In this document: positions 22,282-30,733 of the stretch, piece by piece
Position numbering within the stretch: position 1 is the stretch's first letter
Layout: each line of letters starts with the position of its first letter
Assembly: GCA_902601155.1 (NCBI GenBank)
Contig: CACKMC010000006.1
Coordinates: forward strand, 1 to 41,062
Length of the DNA: 41,062 nucleotides
Origin: Coxiellaceae bacterium
Lineage (GTDB): Bacteria; Pseudomonadota; Gammaproteobacteria; Comchoanobacterales; Comchoanobacteraceae
Direction: 5' to 3'
Position numbers and translations under genes: made by a program
Notes under the pieces: model-generated
The model's database searches: none
The model's input: only the letters and a program-made list of their open reading frames with translations
Told to the model about the DNA's origin: nothing

Positions 22282-23293
22282 CCCCATACCAAATCAACTC
22301 AACCATCATCCAAGAAGCGATGACATCACAGGCATAATGCCAGCCTAAATGAATCGCAGCACAGGAAATCACAAGGTTGAAAGACCAACCAAGTACACAC
22401 CAACCGCGGTTAAATTGACGGCTGTAACAAGCCATCAGGTAAGACATGGCGACATGCATACTAGGAAAGGCTGCAATATTATTCAATGGAAAAGTATCAC
22501 TGCCTAGTGCTTGCTGTATATTGATTGCCCATAGGGGCACTTGGGCATGCACATGGTGTAAATACTGAAATAAACCATGATAGGTGCTTGCCCATGGGCT
22601 TTGATAAACAAAACACGGGCCTTTTGAAAGAAACAGTAAAGCCATACCATGTCCCATCACCATCCAGGCAATCAACATGGACAGCACAAATCGCATCGCT
22701 AATAGCCTATTATCCGAAAAAAACTGATGCGTCCATAAGCAAGGAAGTGCCACAAACCAAAGCACATACACTTGATCTAGCGCATAGGTAACCCATGGGT
22801 GGCCAAGTAAGCCGTGTAAGCGTTGCCAAGGCGCTTGCCCACCCGCTAATAACTGATCCCAGTGTATGAATGTTTTGTCCCAACTAAAATGGTTGAGCAT
22901 CGGCAAGCTTGCTTTAAGGGTCACTTGGCAATAGGCCATCAGAAGAAAAATAGACATCGCAGCAAGTAATCGTATCCCTACTTCTACTGTCACACAGGCT
23001 GATAAGTTATCAGTCCACACATGGATGGGCTTTTTTCGTACAATATAATCACGTATGAAAAGATAAATTGTCGCACAGGACAAATAAAACACTAGAATCA
23101 TCGAGGTCATACACAATGATGACTTTGCCATATCGGCTTGCCAGATGATCCTGTGTGTGTGATACATTGTCAGTAAGGTCATGGCTGCGTAGCAAGCAAG
23201 CACCCAGCCAAGTAAATGCAAGCAAGGTGGATGGTACTGCTGCTTCAAACGCATAAAAAGATTGTGTTGTGTAGGTTCAATACCGTCATGCAT
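22172..23293 (-). CDS. PAP2-superfamily membrane phosphatase or phosphotransferase
   Basis: 373 residues from the ATG at 23293, which has a GAGAGGGG ribosome-binding site. The frame continues to 23341 without one. Six or more hydrophobic helices are visible. The phosphatase centre has the variant form seen in the inositol-phosphorylceramide-synthase-like branch: AAFPSMHVAMSYL in place of PSGH, and AIHLGWHYACDVIAS with the catalytic His and Asp four residues apart. Substrate is likely a lipid or isoprenoid phosphate at the membrane. The C-terminal polar tail is encoded within the 3' end of parB on the opposite strand, an unusual 110-base overlap. If an earlier stop was lost, this tail is recent. 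Confidence 0.82.
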   Translation of the reverse strand: MHDGIEPTQHNLFMRLKQQYHPPCLHLLGWVLACYAAMTLLTMYHTHRIIWQADMAKSSLCMTSMILVFYLSCATIYLFIRDYIVRKKPIHVWTDNLSACVTVEVGIRLLAAMSIFLLMAYCQVTLKASLPMLNHFSWDKTFIHWDQLLAGGQAPWQRLHGLLGHPWVTYALDQVYVLWFVALPCLWTHQFFSDNRLLAMRFVLSMLIAWMVMGHGMALLFLSKGPCFVYQSPWASTYHGLFQYLHHVHAQVPLWAINIQQALGSDTFPLNNIAAFPSMHVAMSYLMACYSRQFNRGWCVLGWSFNLVISCAAIHLGWHYACDVIASWMMVELIWYGVKRLVMSAHAMPVDTERMIAPGVLINESMLVDHQTG

Positions 23294-23388
23294 GCCAGAA
23301 AAACCCCTCTCTTTTTGCCCCACACTTTTGTTTGGCCTCACATCTGTTACTATAGAAAAAACTCAGTCTCAGCGCAAGGAAGATTGTC

Positions 23389-24303
23389 ATGACAGCTTTG
23401 TGGTCCGCCCTTCAATTACACCACTCGCCTTTTGAGAATTCTGCCCATTATCAACCAACTTTTTATCCCCCCTCTTCTCATCAGACACTGGGTCTTTTGG
23501 AAAAATCACTGCGTAAAAAAGAACTGACCTTGCTGATTGGTGAAGCAGGCTGTGGTAAATCCATGCTTCTCAAACGCTTTTATAAACAGTCCATTCGTCA
23601 AGGTGTGTTTCTTCAAGCCACGTCACATACGCATATTACTAATTTGATTAAAGCCATGGCATTGGCAGCACACACGACACCTCCTTCATTGCAGCTTTCC
23701 TCTGACCGTCAGTTGTTTGAAATCCAGCAAAGTATTACCCAACATACCGATCGTTTTATTATCGTGATTGATCATGCGCACACCTTGCCCATTCCTACAC
23801 TGGCCGCTTTGGTTCATCTATTAGCCCATCAAAATAAAAAGGTATTCTCGGTGGTATTAGCTGGTCAAAGTAAATTACAAAAACTTGTCAACGGTTTAAC
23901 CATGAAAGGTTCTCAAGGCATCCAAGTGGGTGAAGTTGAGATGGAAGCATGGCAGAAAAAAGACATCAAAACCTATGCAGCCTCGTGCATGAAACAAGCA
24001 GGATGGCGCAGTGAGCTACCCAAGCTCAAACGAAGTTTTTGGGAACAAATCACTCAGCATTCACAAGGCCTGCCAGGTGAAGTCAATGACCTACTGCATA
24101 AACGTTTACTCGCTGAAATCCTCGCACTGCCTGAAGTCGTCTCACAACAGGCTGTTGAACCCCCATCATGGTTATTAGGGGCAAGTCTTGTGATGATTTT
24201 GGTGTTTTGGCTCAGCCCTTTAAGTCAATACTACATTCAAATAAGTGATCATATCGTCATGTACCTCGTGAATCATTTATTTGCTGCACAGGGGGCCATC
24301 TAA
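23389..24303 (+). CDS. Membrane-anchored AAA ATPase of the ExeA/GspA or DamX type
   Basis: 304 residues. Walker A is GEAGCGKS at 51-58 and Walker B is IIVIDHAH at about 124-131. An arginine-containing lid region follows (AASCMKQAGWRSELPKL). The N-terminus (LWSALQLHHSPFENS) matches the start of ExeA/GspA-like and DamX-like ATPases. A single membrane helix lies at about 261-279, leaving only 25 residues beyond it. ExeA- and DamX-like proteins normally carry a peptidoglycan-binding or SPOR domain after this helix, and that domain is missing here. A strong AAGGAAG ribosome-binding site precedes the ATG. Specific role unknown. Confidence 0.82.
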   Translation: MTALWSALQLHHSPFENSAHYQPTFYPPSSHQTLGLLEKSLRKKELTLLIGEAGCGKSMLLKRFYKQSIRQGVFLQATSHTHITNLIKAMALAAHTTPPSLQLSSDRQLFEIQQSITQHTDRFIIVIDHAHTLPIPTLAALVHLLAHQNKKVFSVVLAGQSKLQKLVNGLTMKGSQGIQVGEVEMEAWQKKDIKTYAASCMKQAGWRSELPKLKRSFWEQITQHSQGLPGEVNDLLHKRLLAEILALPEVVSQQAVEPPSWLLGASLVMILVFWLSPLSQYYIQISDHIVMYLVNHLFAAQGAI

Positions 24304-24443
24304 TGGTTCTCCCTGGATTGTATCGACACCATAACTCAGGCAAGCTAATGGTGAGAAAAACCAAAAAACACAAGAATAAGCACGAATAAGCCATTGTTTT
24401 ACACCCTTATATTGCAATAAAAAAGAATAGATAGATACTTATT

Positions 24444-24481
24444 AGCACAAAAAATGATTTATACCTGCTTTTTTTTGTGCT
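24444..24481. repeat. Inverted repeat upstream of the accessory block
   Basis: AGCACAAAAAA (24444-24454) and TTTTTTGTGCT (24471-24481) are perfect 11-base complements around a 16-base loop. On either strand the stem ends in a run of A or T, so it could be a weak bidirectional terminator. The right arm contains the GTG used as start of the next gene. Confidence 0.5.
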
Positions 24482-27023
24482 GCATAGAAAAAAATATAAA
24501 AAACTGCTGGCATTTCAGAAAAGATTACAGCAAAGTGAAGACACGACTCAATATAGGCGTAACGTGATGGAAGGTATCGACGGACATATTGTTATATTAA
24601 GTGGGGCTTATACAGAACTTCGAAAAAAGAAGATTGATATTCAGCAAGAAGATGATTGTGATCTATCCTTTTTATCTGAGGTATCAAGTGTTAAACCGAC
24701 CATCTATAAAGTGCTTTTCGAAGAAAACAGACTTAGCGACTTCAAAACAAAAGACACGCTTTCAAAATTGTTAGTCCAATTACAAGGTAAAGCAATGATC
24801 GTCGAGGATGACGACTCACCTATTTATAGCCCAAACGCATTGGTTGTACTTGTTGGCAACCCATCTGACGCCTCAGCTGAAAAACTCTTTTTAGAATCAT
24901 TGTCTAAAATAAAACAGATGCCCACGACTTATCGAATATTTATCTTAACAAACCCAGAGAGCGAAACCCTTGATCACACCTGTATAACAAATCTACAAAA
25001 GCATACTTTGCTGCAAAAAAATATTTTCGTAAGCAAGCTTGATGGTGATATATTAACCAGTACAGGCTTTGAACATAGAAAAGAAGAAGGAGAGATTCGA
25101 GGTTGTCTTATAAATAGTTTTCGTACACAGTTACCGGAATCAAAACCGTTTATATATGGTACCACACTAGACGAAAGCACCCGATATGTAAGACAGGCTC
25201 TAGTAGACTTAGTCAAGCATGATGCGAATCTTGTTTCTTTTAAGCCATGTAAGATAGCTGATAGCGTGGCCATGCATGGCAAAGATGCAGGCAGTGTATA
25301 TATAACGTCAGATCTAAGCCCTGTTACACAGGATAAATCTGTACATAACGTTCTGGACGAGGCCAGTTTCTCTTCACTTTTCACCGCGCAAACAAGTCCA
25401 GGGTCTAAAGAAAATCAAAGGGCTGGTGGCAATGAGGAGGTCGCGATCTCACTTGTCATAAAAGAAGCTGTAGGTAATTTTATACAAAGTGTTACACCGA
25501 AGAAGCTTGCTCAAACTAAAACACAGCGTGGGCGCACTCCTGCTGAAGAAACACCAGAAAGTCAAAAACTCTTTACCGCCTGTCAACATGCACAGACAAA
25601 CGAGTTAGAGTTTGCGATGGCAAAATTAATAAAGCATGAACAATCGTTACTACAGGGAAAATTTGATAGCACTGCAGCATTTACTACACCAGGCCTACAC
25701 GACGGGGAGGATGCTGAGCTTAAACAAGCACTGAAAGAAAAAATTCAATATGTACAAAGTCTTTATAGTATAGTACAGCAAGAAAGTGAAAAAGATTCAC
25801 AACGGCATATACAATTATTTACTAATTTACATAAATGGCACGATGCTTTTAAAACAGAAACTTCACAAACCAAATTTGTTGGTCAGCAAGCCAGTTTACA
25901 AAAAAAAGCTATTGCGAATCTCATCAAAAATTTCAACCAATATTTTGCTGGTGTCTTATCACAAGAGACTGTGAAAAGCATAAGACAGAACATAAAACAT
26001 ACTGAAGAGCAAGCACGTGCTTTATTTGAGCAGATCGAAAGAAAAAATGAAGAGATTGATAAAATTAAAGCTACGAAGCAACAGGCTGAAACAGCACTGA
26101 CTGATCTACAGAGAAAACATGACGAAGCCAATGCCGACCTTAAAACTAAGCAAGGTGAACTTAAAGCACTCACGGAAGAAGCTCAATCATTGCCAAAGAC
26201 AACCGAAGAAATTACACTACAAAAAGATGGTGTAGTTGCTGAGATCAAAGCTAAAAAAGCAGAGATTCGTGGACTTGAAGAAGCACAGCAACAAGTTGCG
26301 ACAGCACTGGCTGATCTACAGCAGGAACATAAAAAGGCCAATGCCGATCTTGAAGCTAAGAAAACTCAATTAAGTAGTCAGCAAACGCAGGTGAACGAAC
26401 TGTCATCTAAACTTCAAGCCCTCAAGACTCAAGAAACTGAAGATGATGCAGCAGTCTCCCAAAATGAAGAGAAAATTGAGGCACTTAAGGGACAATTACA
26501 AACTGCTCAACAGCGTAGAAAGGTAGCGTTGCATAAAAAATATCTTAATAGACAAAATGCTACCCATGCCTCAACTACGCCACTCTCTATGTTAAGAACG
26601 ATGTTGATGAGTGGTATGAGTATGTCTGCTATCACATTATCTACGCTATCTACCACGGGTTTCTTGAAGGGCCTACCTGCTAGACTTCCTAGCTCACTCA
26701 ATAATCTGGCATTAATAACACTGTTGTTGATGTCATTATCTACACGAGATAAAACAGAGCATCGCGTTATACTAGCCACATCATTAGTACTGGCAATCTC
26801 TGCTGCTACGATGAGTATCCATCTTGCACTATTTAGTGGTGCAGCGATGGCAATATTGGGACTAGGTAGTCAAGTGCTCACACTGACTTCAACACTCACC
26901 ATTGGTGGCGTACGCGAATATATGAGCGCTTCTAAAACTGTGCAACCATCACATAGCATGCTTGACAAACAACAAAGTATAGAGCCCTCTTCTAAACCGT
27001 TACTACCCTCCATGTTTGGATAA
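24477..27023 (+). CDS. Unrecognised coiled-coil protein with C-terminal membrane module
   Basis: 848 residues if the GTG at 24477 is used. The first ATG in frame is at 24567 and has no better ribosome-binding site, so the start is unsure. Three parts are visible. Residues 1 to about 370 look globular (HIVILSGAYTEL, NALVVLVGNPSDASAEKLF). About 505-680 form a long coiled coil rich in Glu, Lys, Gln and Ala, with an internal 70-residue repeat. About 690-815 form hydrophobic hairpins (MLMSGMSMSAITLSTLSTTG, then LALITLLLMSLST, then LVLAISAATMSIHLALFSGA). The last 20 residues are polar and end in LLPSMFG. The membrane module and tail recur in the gene at 29254. Base composition is more AT-rich than the housekeeping genes. 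Function unknown; an inserted host-membrane or envelope protein is a guess. Confidence 0.8.
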   Translation: MLHRKKYKKLLAFQKRLQQSEDTTQYRRNVMEGIDGHIVILSGAYTELRKKKIDIQQEDDCDLSFLSEVSSVKPTIYKVLFEENRLSDFKTKDTLSKLLVQLQGKAMIVEDDDSPIYSPNALVVLVGNPSDASAEKLFLESLSKIKQMPTTYRIFILTNPESETLDHTCITNLQKHTLLQKNIFVSKLDGDILTSTGFEHRKEEGEIRGCLINSFRTQLPESKPFIYGTTLDESTRYVRQALVDLVKHDANLVSFKPCKIADSVAMHGKDAGSVYITSDLSPVTQDKSVHNVLDEASFSSLFTAQTSPGSKENQRAGGNEEVAISLVIKEAVGNFIQSVTPKKLAQTKTQRGRTPAEETPESQKLFTACQHAQTNELEFAMAKLIKHEQSLLQGKFDSTAAFTTPGLHDGEDAELKQALKEKIQYVQSLYSIVQQESEKDSQRHIQLFTNLHKWHDAFKTETSQTKFVGQQASLQKKAIANLIKNFNQYFAGVLSQETVKSIRQNIKHTEEQARALFEQIERKNEEIDKIKATKQQAETALTDLQRKHDEANADLKTKQGELKALTEEAQSLPKTTEEITLQKDGVVAEIKAKKAEIRGLEEAQQQVATALADLQQEHKKANADLEAKKTQLSSQQTQVNELSSKLQALKTQETEDDAAVSQNEEKIEALKGQLQTAQQRRKVALHKKYLNRQNATHASTTPLSMLRTMLMSGMSMSAITLSTLSTTGFLKGLPARLPSSLNNLALITLLLMSLSTRDKTEHRVILATSLVLAISAATMSIHLALFSGAAMAILGLGSQVLTLTSTLTIGGVREYMSASKTVQPSHSMLDKQQSIEPSSKPLLPSMFG
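26563..27023 (+). repeat. Copy 1 of a 461-bp duplicated 3' module
   Basis: This stretch aligns without any gap to 30191-30651 (constant offset 3628 bases), covering the membrane module and C-terminal tail of two different genes. The best-preserved run is 37 identical bases at 26667-26703. The upstream parts of the two genes are not alignable. Confidence 0.85.
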
Positions 27024-27080
27024 GGAAGCATCACTACAAGGATTTTGTACAATAAATAATTTAATATATAAGGTATTCAT

Positions 27081-28772
27081 ATGAAAAGAACTTCTAAGCA
27101 TCATAAAAAAACAAGTCACAATGGACTACAAAGGCCTGCTAGTCTATCAACGAGATCTAAAAAAACTGGTGCTTTTAAAAAACCCCAAAGTCTACAAAAA
27201 TCATCGAAATCTAAAAGAGTAGTTGCTTCATCAACGAGATCACAAGCACCTACTCATTTGAAGCAAGAAAATGACGATCTAAAAAATCAAGTTAGAAAGT
27301 TACAGCAACGTGTTAAAGGGCTACAAAAAAGAAGTACTAGAAAAGAAGATTTGAATACATCACGTATGAATGCGTCGTTTGCGAATACATCTTTAGTTTC
27401 TGCAAGTTTTATGGGTAATATGTCAATGAATAGTCACATGTCTATGAATATGAGTCGCATGTCCATGTCTGTGCTACATAGCGTTAATCAGAGTCGTTTG
27501 CAGTCGCATACAACGACCCAGGTTACACTACCAACACCGTCTGCACCATACCATACTCTATACTATGACGATAAGCTTGAACTATTATCAATTGCAGGTA
27601 CAGAAGAAGAGCCTTCTTTTGAAGACAGATCAATCATAGCTTATTACAAACAACTCTCTTTACGTGATACTGAAATAGATACATTTGTTATTAACCCAAA
27701 CCATATCACACTTGGCCTACTTCTTATTTTACCCTATTTTAAAAAACAACAAAAAGATATCAGTGAATGTGAAGATACAAGCATTAAGGTTAAACATGAA
27801 ACATTTACATTAGAAAATCTTCCAGATAAAATACTGATTCATATGACAGAACAACTCAAAAGTCCTGAAAGTGCAGAAGCCATGTTTAAATTGTTTAGTG
27901 CAACAAGATATCCTGCATCCATGAGTGAAATGGATAAAAGCAAACAGATGGTTAATAATCTAAACGCTTATATTAGGGGAAGATACCATGAGACCTATTT
28001 ACTGTCTTGTTTAAAAGAACTACTGACTCTAAATATAGACAAATCACAAGAATCAGCAATATTTCCTCTTTTAGTGACTCATGAATTAATTCCTGAACCA
28101 TACATACAAAAATTCAATAAAAGATTAGGGCTAAAACCAAGCCATCATCTCTTACTTTGTACCACACCACAGGGAATATGTCAGTGGGAAAAGAGAGAAA
28201 TATCCACAGGTATTACAGAACCTATTGGACACTTAGGCCGCATATTCTCCTTTCGCACAAACATAACGATTATCACCGATCTTGCAGTCAAATTATTTCA
28301 TATCGAACCAGTTCAGCATAAAAACAAACGATATATGTCTAGCAAGCTTAAATCAATAAGCACTGCCTGGAAAAAGGGTACAATAGAGATAAGTCATTCA
28401 ACTAAAAATTTTGCTGCTCATCTGGTTGACACATGTTTAACACACGTAAGAACAAGACGCCAACTAACATTTGACGCACTGCAAAAGCTCAACATGCGTT
28501 TAGAATTAAATCCCTCATCACAATTATCTCTGACTCTACGCCATTGGCTATGGTCTACTAAAGACTTTCATAAGACCATAACTGGGTACAAGGAACATCC
28601 CGTAATCGGCTTGCCTCAATTCACTTGGTCCCCTGTTTTATCCGAAGAGATGGCAAATACAGTTGATTCGCCGGTTAAACGTAAAATAGTTAGGTCTAAT
28701 GACACTACACATAGTAGTCCGACAAAACGTACTAGATCTACTAACCAAATAGAACTAACAGCTAGTTCTTGA
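27081..28772 (+). CDS. Unrecognised basic protein with Met/Ser-rich tract
   Basis: 563 residues, not recognised. Residues 1-60 are very rich in Lys, Ser, Thr and Arg (MKRTSKHHKKTSHNG, STRSKKTGAFKKPQS). A short coiled coil follows at about 62-90 (LKQENDDLKNQVRKLQQRV). Next is an odd Met/Ser/Asn tract at about 108-132 (MGNMSMNSHMSMNMSRMSMS). The remainder looks like a globular, mostly helical domain with no motif I can name. The C-terminus carries two clusters of basic residues next to Ser/Thr-Pro (SPVKRKIVRSN and SPTKRTRS), resembling eukaryotic nuclear targeting signals. No membrane segment. An AAGG lies before the ATG. It sits between the two genes that share the membrane module. Confidence 0.8.
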   Translation: MKRTSKHHKKTSHNGLQRPASLSTRSKKTGAFKKPQSLQKSSKSKRVVASSTRSQAPTHLKQENDDLKNQVRKLQQRVKGLQKRSTRKEDLNTSRMNASFANTSLVSASFMGNMSMNSHMSMNMSRMSMSVLHSVNQSRLQSHTTTQVTLPTPSAPYHTLYYDDKLELLSIAGTEEEPSFEDRSIIAYYKQLSLRDTEIDTFVINPNHITLGLLLILPYFKKQQKDISECEDTSIKVKHETFTLENLPDKILIHMTEQLKSPESAEAMFKLFSATRYPASMSEMDKSKQMVNNLNAYIRGRYHETYLLSCLKELLTLNIDKSQESAIFPLLVTHELIPEPYIQKFNKRLGLKPSHHLLLCTTPQGICQWEKREISTGITEPIGHLGRIFSFRTNITIITDLAVKLFHIEPVQHKNKRYMSSKLKSISTAWKKGTIEISHSTKNFAAHLVDTCLTHVRTRRQLTFDALQKLNMRLELNPSSQLSLTLRHWLWSTKDFHKTITGYKEHPVIGLPQFTWSPVLSEEMANTVDSPVKRKIVRSNDTTHSSPTKRTRSTNQIELTASS

Positions 28773-29253
28773 ACTACTGAGCCCAGTTGCTAAACCCTTT
28801 TACCTATTCCAGCGGTATCACTACTATCATGTGGTGGTACCGCCCTGGAAGCATGTCCATACAATAGAAGCACTGTCCTATATAACGATAGCATACCTCT
28901 CCTTAAATTTTACCCGACCCCTTATATGGCTCATGTTCAAGTAAGCATCATTTTTTGTGATACTTGATTGATTATCGCTTTGCAATAAAAGTAAGCATCT
29001 CATCGCTATTATTTATGGTATTAGTACCATCACTGATAACAAACTCACAATAGCATAAAAAAAATAAAATAATTTTTTATAATTTTTTAACATGATTATA
29101 ATTTTTTTATTATATTTCTTTGATATTAATTTTAACTAAAATAATGCTTTTTTTTATTTTTAATTCATCATGAGTCAAAATATTAAAAAATAGCTAGTCA
29201 TATAAAAAAGTGTATAGCAAAATAAAGATACTGCTATTCATAGGTATAAAACA
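28773..29253. other. 480-bp AT-rich intergenic region with hairpins
   Basis: No open frame of note. It holds a strong stem-loop at 28807-28850, a direct repeat of AGTAAGCATC (28939 and 28989 regions) whose first copy lies in an imperfect hairpin, a 6-bp stem ATGGTA/TACCAT at 29015-29030, and then about 200 bases that are nearly pure A and T (from about 29040). The last part probably contains the promoter of the gene at 29254, but many -10-like hexamers make a choice impossible. Confidence 0.6.
28807..28850. other. Strong stem-loop after the basic-protein gene
   Basis: TTCCA pairs with TGGAA, then after a 2-base bulge GCGGTA pairs with TACCGC, and TCACTAC pairs with GTGGTGG (two G-T wobbles) around the loop TATCAT. 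That is about 18 base pairs. No T-run follows on either strand, so it is not a standard intrinsic terminator. It may protect the mRNA 3' end or be a small structured element. Confidence 0.6.
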
Positions 29254-30651
29254 ATGCACCGCGGTAGGAGCACTCATAAAGCTGCCAGATCGAAAAAACT
29301 TTCACCTAAAGGGGAAAACGTCTGTCCTAATCGTCCTCGTCAAAATGCAATAAAGACTAATGGTTCCAATACTTTTAGGAAAAAGGCAGAACAACAAAAA
29401 ACTTCAAAAAGGAAAACAAGCACAACTCATAAGTCAAGTAGAAACAATCGTGGTAGATCTTCTTCAATTCACACTAACTCTCGTCATCAAAAAACTCTGT
29501 CAGTATTATCAAAACAAGATAAAACTCGTTTAAGACAAACAAGTAAGATGGTAGCGGAAATGATTAAGAAGGAAAGAGAAAAAAAAGCAACGGCAACACA
29601 AAAAAAAGCAGAGGAAAAGCAATGGGAAAGAGCAGCAGTACTGTGCGTAACAAGAAATCGAATAGAGTCCAAGCTTGAGGAAGCAAAACGTAGATTTCGG
29701 CCTCTGATCAAGTCATCAGAAGAAACTGAACAATATCTGCAAAAAATAATCGCTGCTAAAGAGCATGCACTAGTGACGCTAAAACAAACATATGTTCAGT
29801 CTCAGAAAAGGGTTAAAGCGCTTCAAAATAAAAATAGTGAAGTAGATGAAGCACTAGAAAAAATCAAGGCCTCAACAGAGACATTGACACAACAAACATC
29901 GTCATTACAAACTTCACTTAAGGACAAACAAGCGTTATTAGCTAGCTTGCAGGAAGAAAATCGTCAATCTTTTAACCAGGATATTCATCAAACCAACGAA
30001 CTAGATCGGTATATCAAAAAACCCATAAAATCAATCGCAAACAAGAAGATCAAACAACCTGATATCACAACTCAAAAAGCCCCATCAGGTGCACTTGCAC
30101 AAGATCATAAAACAAAGTGTCATAAGCAAACATCCAGCACAGAAAATAATCTCAATAGTCGAGATAAAAAGCGCACCAAACAATCCACATCCCATGTATC
30201 AACGCCCCCTCTCTCTATATTAAGCACCATGTGGATGGGTGGTATGAGCCTATCTGCAATCACATTATCCACACTATCTATCGCAGGTTTTTTAAAGGGC
30301 CTACCTGCTAGACTTCCTAGCTCACTCAATAGTCTTGTATTCATCACACTCTTTTTCATGTCATTATCCACACGAGACAAAATAACGCATCGTATCATAC
30401 TGGCGACATCATGCATCATGACAGTATGTGCTTGTGCGCTCAGTATCCATCTTGCACTATTGGGTGGTGTCACCATAGCTATTTTGGGACTAGTTAGCCA
30501 AGTAGTCACACTGTCTTCAACACTCACCATTGGTATCCTACGTGAGTATAGGCGCTTATCGAAGCCTGTAGAACCATCTCATCGCATCGGTATCAGCGAA
30601 GAGCATATCAAATCTTCTGATCAGACGTTATTACCCCCCATTTTTGGATAA
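29254..30651 (+). CDS. Unrecognised protein: basic tail, coiled coil and the shared membrane module
   Basis: 465 residues. Residues 1-85 are strongly basic and polar (RSTHKAARSKKLSPKGEN, TSKRKTSTTHKSSRNNRGRS). A coiled coil runs from about 95 to 245 (AEMIKKEREKKATATQKKAE, then KNSEVDEALEKIKASTETL). After a Lys/Gln linker, about 312-440 is the same membrane module as in the gene at 24477, ending in a similar tail (LLPPIFG). The basic N-terminus is similar in style to the middle gene of the block, so this protein combines features of both neighbours. The ATG at 29254 is preceded by a weak AGGT. Function unknown. Confidence 0.78.
   Translation: MHRGRSTHKAARSKKLSPKGENVCPNRPRQNAIKTNGSNTFRKKAEQQKTSKRKTSTTHKSSRNNRGRSSSIHTNSRHQKTLSVLSKQDKTRLRQTSKMVAEMIKKEREKKATATQKKAEEKQWERAAVLCVTRNRIESKLEEAKRRFRPLIKSSEETEQYLQKIIAAKEHALVTLKQTYVQSQKRVKALQNKNSEVDEALEKIKASTETLTQQTSSLQTSLKDKQALLASLQEENRQSFNQDIHQTNELDRYIKKPIKSIANKKIKQPDITTQKAPSGALAQDHKTKCHKQTSSTENNLNSRDKKRTKQSTSHVSTPPLSILSTMWMGGMSLSAITLSTLSIAGFLKGLPARLPSSLNSLVFITLFFMSLSTRDKITHRIILATSCIMTVCACALSIHLALLGGVTIAILGLVSQVVTLSSTLTIGILREYRRLSKPVEPSHRIGISEEHIKSSDQTLLPPIFG
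30191..30651 (+). repeat. Copy 2 of the 461-bp duplicated 3' module
   Basis: Gapless counterpart of 26563-27023 and including 37 identical bases at 30295-30331. It encodes the membrane hairpins and the C-terminal tail. The absence of any net insertion or deletion, with substitutions scattered along it, points to duplication or gene conversion with the reading frame under selection. Confidence 0.85.
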
Positions 30652-30733
30652 GGCAATCATACATACTTAAAATTACATCTCGCACTGGGCGCCTAAGTCA
30701 CTTGATCCATACAGTGTCCGTATGGCAGAGACG

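Noticed and set aside
24974-25384. 136-codon minus-strand frame inside the 848-residue gene
   Set aside because: Lies fully antisense to a longer frame with coherent domain structure; no family resemblance or ribosome-binding site.
30265-30372. Two exact DnaA-box sequences TTATCCACA (30265-30273 and 30364-30372)
   Set aside because: They lie in the coding sequence of the shared membrane module; the paralogous positions near 26637 and 26736 carry TTATCTAC instead. No further boxes or oriC layout surround them.
30707-30725. Hairpin CCATAC/GTATGG between two convergent genes as a terminator
   Set aside because: Six base pairs only, and no T-run on either side.
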